Assembly (NCBI GenBank): GCA_028702045.1
Contig: JAQVPP010000007.1
Span: 1 to 19,657 of the forward strand
Direction of reading: 5' to 3'
Length of the DNA stretch: 19,657 nucleotides
Source: Minisyncoccota bacterium
GTDB taxonomy: Bacteria > Patescibacteriota > Minisyncoccia > UBA6257 > JAKLIH01
The notes beneath the pieces were generated by a model that saw only the letters and a list, made by a program, of their open reading frames with translations, ran no database searches and was not told where the DNA came from. Shown here piece by piece: positions 18,670 to 19,657 of this stretch. Position 1 is the first letter of the stretch, and every line of letters starts with the position of its first letter. The position numbers and the translations under genes were made by a program.

Positions 18670-19657
18670 TATTTTATTTCACCTCAATTAGATCCTTTCT
18701 TAATATCAACCTTTAAAGGAATGTTTTTATCATTTTCTTCAAGTAGTTTTTGAATTTCTGGACATACTTTGTCTATTAGATCATTTTGAATTTCAAAAAC
18801 AAGTTCATCGTGAATTTGTAAGATAAACTTAACTTTATCTAAAAGACTATTTTCCTTTAGATAATCGAAAATATTATTCATGGATATTTTAATTAAATCA
18901 GAAGCTAAACCTTGTATAGGCATGTTTATAGCTATTCTCCTCTCGCTTGATCCTTGTTGGTTAAGATAAGAGACAAATGGTAAGTACCTTTTTCTGCCAT
19001 ATTCTGTTTGGCAATAATTGTTTTCTATAGCAAAATTCTGTAGTTCTTCTAGATAATTCTTTAAACTGTAGTAATGAGAGAAATATTCTGTAACAAATTC
19101 TTTAGCTTCAGCTACTGTTATTTCTGCTTGTTTAGCTAGTGCACGAGAACCCATTCCATATATTAAACCAAAATTAAAAGTTTTAGCCTTTTGCCTTTCC
19201 TCTTTAGAGACTTTGTCGTACGGAATGTTGAATATTAAGCTAGCAGTATTTTGGTGAACATCTTTGTTATTTAAAAAGGCATCAAGTAATTCCTTATCTT
19301 GAGATAAAGTAGCTGCTACACGAAGTTCCATTTGGGAATAATCAAAAGAAACAATAGATGAGCCTTTAGGTGAAACAAAACAAGATCTTATCTTTTGGCC
19401 ATTTTCTCCATAATGAGGAATGTTCTGTAGATTAGGTGATTCAGAAGATAGCCTACCTGAAGTTGTGCCTGTTTGGTTCCATATTGTGTGTATGCGTAAA
19501 TCTTTAGCAATAAAGTTAGGTAGAGGTGTTAAAAAAGAGTCAAGTAATTTGGTTAGTTCCCTATACTTTAAAAGTAGTGGGACAACTGGGTGTACATCTA
19601 AAATTTTCTGTAACTCATCACTATTGGTTGAGATTTGTTTGGTTTTAGTCTTTTTTA
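18669..19657 (-). CDS. polA: DNA polymerase I, C-terminal polymerase domain (5' end outside the window)
   Basis: 328 codons of the polymerase domain are present; the gene continues beyond 19657. Motif A is S-F-D-Y-S-Q-M-E-L-R, motif B is R-Q-K-A-K-T-F-N-F-G-L-I-Y-G, and motif C is Q-I-H-D-E-L-V-F-E. T-S-G-R-L-S-S-E-S-P-N-L-Q-N-I-P upstream completes the family-A signature. The polymerase carboxylates and the O-helix Arg, Lys and Phe are all present. The UGA at 18684-18686 gives S-N-W-G-E-I-K and the true stop is TAA at 18669-18671. The family normally ends N-W-x-x-A, supporting Trp there. The enzyme fills gaps and removes primers during replication and repair. Whether the 5' exonuclease domain is present cannot be seen. 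Confidence 0.95.

Noticed and set aside
236..18686. UGA read as glycine (code 25) or as selenocysteine
   Set aside because: UGA sits at conserved Trp positions in many unrelated families and in about one per few hundred codons, with no SECIS-type requirement and no conserved Gly or Cys at these sites.
1..19657. CRISPR array, tRNA, rRNA, transposase or att sites
   Set aside because: I saw no regularly spaced repeats, cloverleaf-like sequence, transposase motif or terminal inverted repeats by eye; a covariance-model search would settle RNA genes.

Overview
The window is very AT-rich and tightly packed. Nearly every gene lies on the minus strand, so transcription runs from 19657 towards 1. In-frame UGA is read as tryptophan throughout. 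I count 18 in-frame UGAs in 10 genes, and those in recognisable families fall on family-conserved Trp positions (PPDK, PEP synthase DPD-W and MDIE-W, iPGM, enolase, YgjP W-G-S-C, HRDC W-R, DNA polymerase I N-W, pilin T-G-W). UGA is never needed as a stop. Gene content (short pilin with a Patescibacteria-type C-terminal half, membrane-anchored VirD4/HerA-like ATPase, GtrA protein, ATP-cone nuclease, lower glycolysis built on PPDK and PEP synthase) suggests a CPR/Patescibacteria-type bacterium. UGA=Trp differs from the UGA=Gly code known in Gracilibacteria and Absconditabacteria. The taxonomic placement is inference.

Layout, low to high coordinates: a damaged type IV pilin gene (1-479); an ATP-cone/PD-(D/E)XK protein (489-1316) overlapping dnaX (1304-2398); a small orphan gene (2473-2937); a GtrA-type membrane protein (2999-3469) overlapping a large membrane-anchored conjugation-type ATPase (3462-5909); one plus-strand small gene (6021-6407) with a divergent promoter; PPDK (6448-9081); a second small orphan gene (9189-9581); a 5.2-kb gene encoding a 1719-residue multienzyme (9683-14842); a YgjP metallopeptidase (14973-15491) behind an HRDC-exonuclease VII large subunit fusion (15497-17047); a third small orphan gene (17180-17449); an orphan histidine kinase (17500-18669); and the 3' part of DNA polymerase I (18669-19657).

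The main discovery is the 9683-14842 gene. One uninterrupted frame (with UGA=Trp) contains three complete enzymes nested inside one another. PEP synthase is opened after its first ~35 residues, in the loop following the ATP-binding G-G-K-N-A-S-L-G-E-M motif. Inside that loop sits a circularly permuted enolase (C-terminal half first, N-terminal half last), whose native C- and N-termini are joined through an entire cofactor-independent phosphoglycerate mutase. PEP synthase then resumes. The order is PPS(N) - enolase(C half) - iPGM - enolase(N half) - PPS(rest). These are consecutive reactions, 3-phosphoglycerate <-> 2-phosphoglycerate <-> PEP <-> pyruvate, and all catalytic residues I could check are retained. 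With PPDK nearby, the window encodes the route between 3-phosphoglycerate and pyruvate, with no pyruvate kinase in view.

Regulatory signals are unusually legible. Several minus-strand promoters fit TTTACA or TTGnnn - 16 to 18 nt - TATACT/TATAAT, and small hairpin terminators separate most units. Three small orphan genes stand apart: each has a strong AAGGAG-type ribosome binding site and spells Trp only as UGG.
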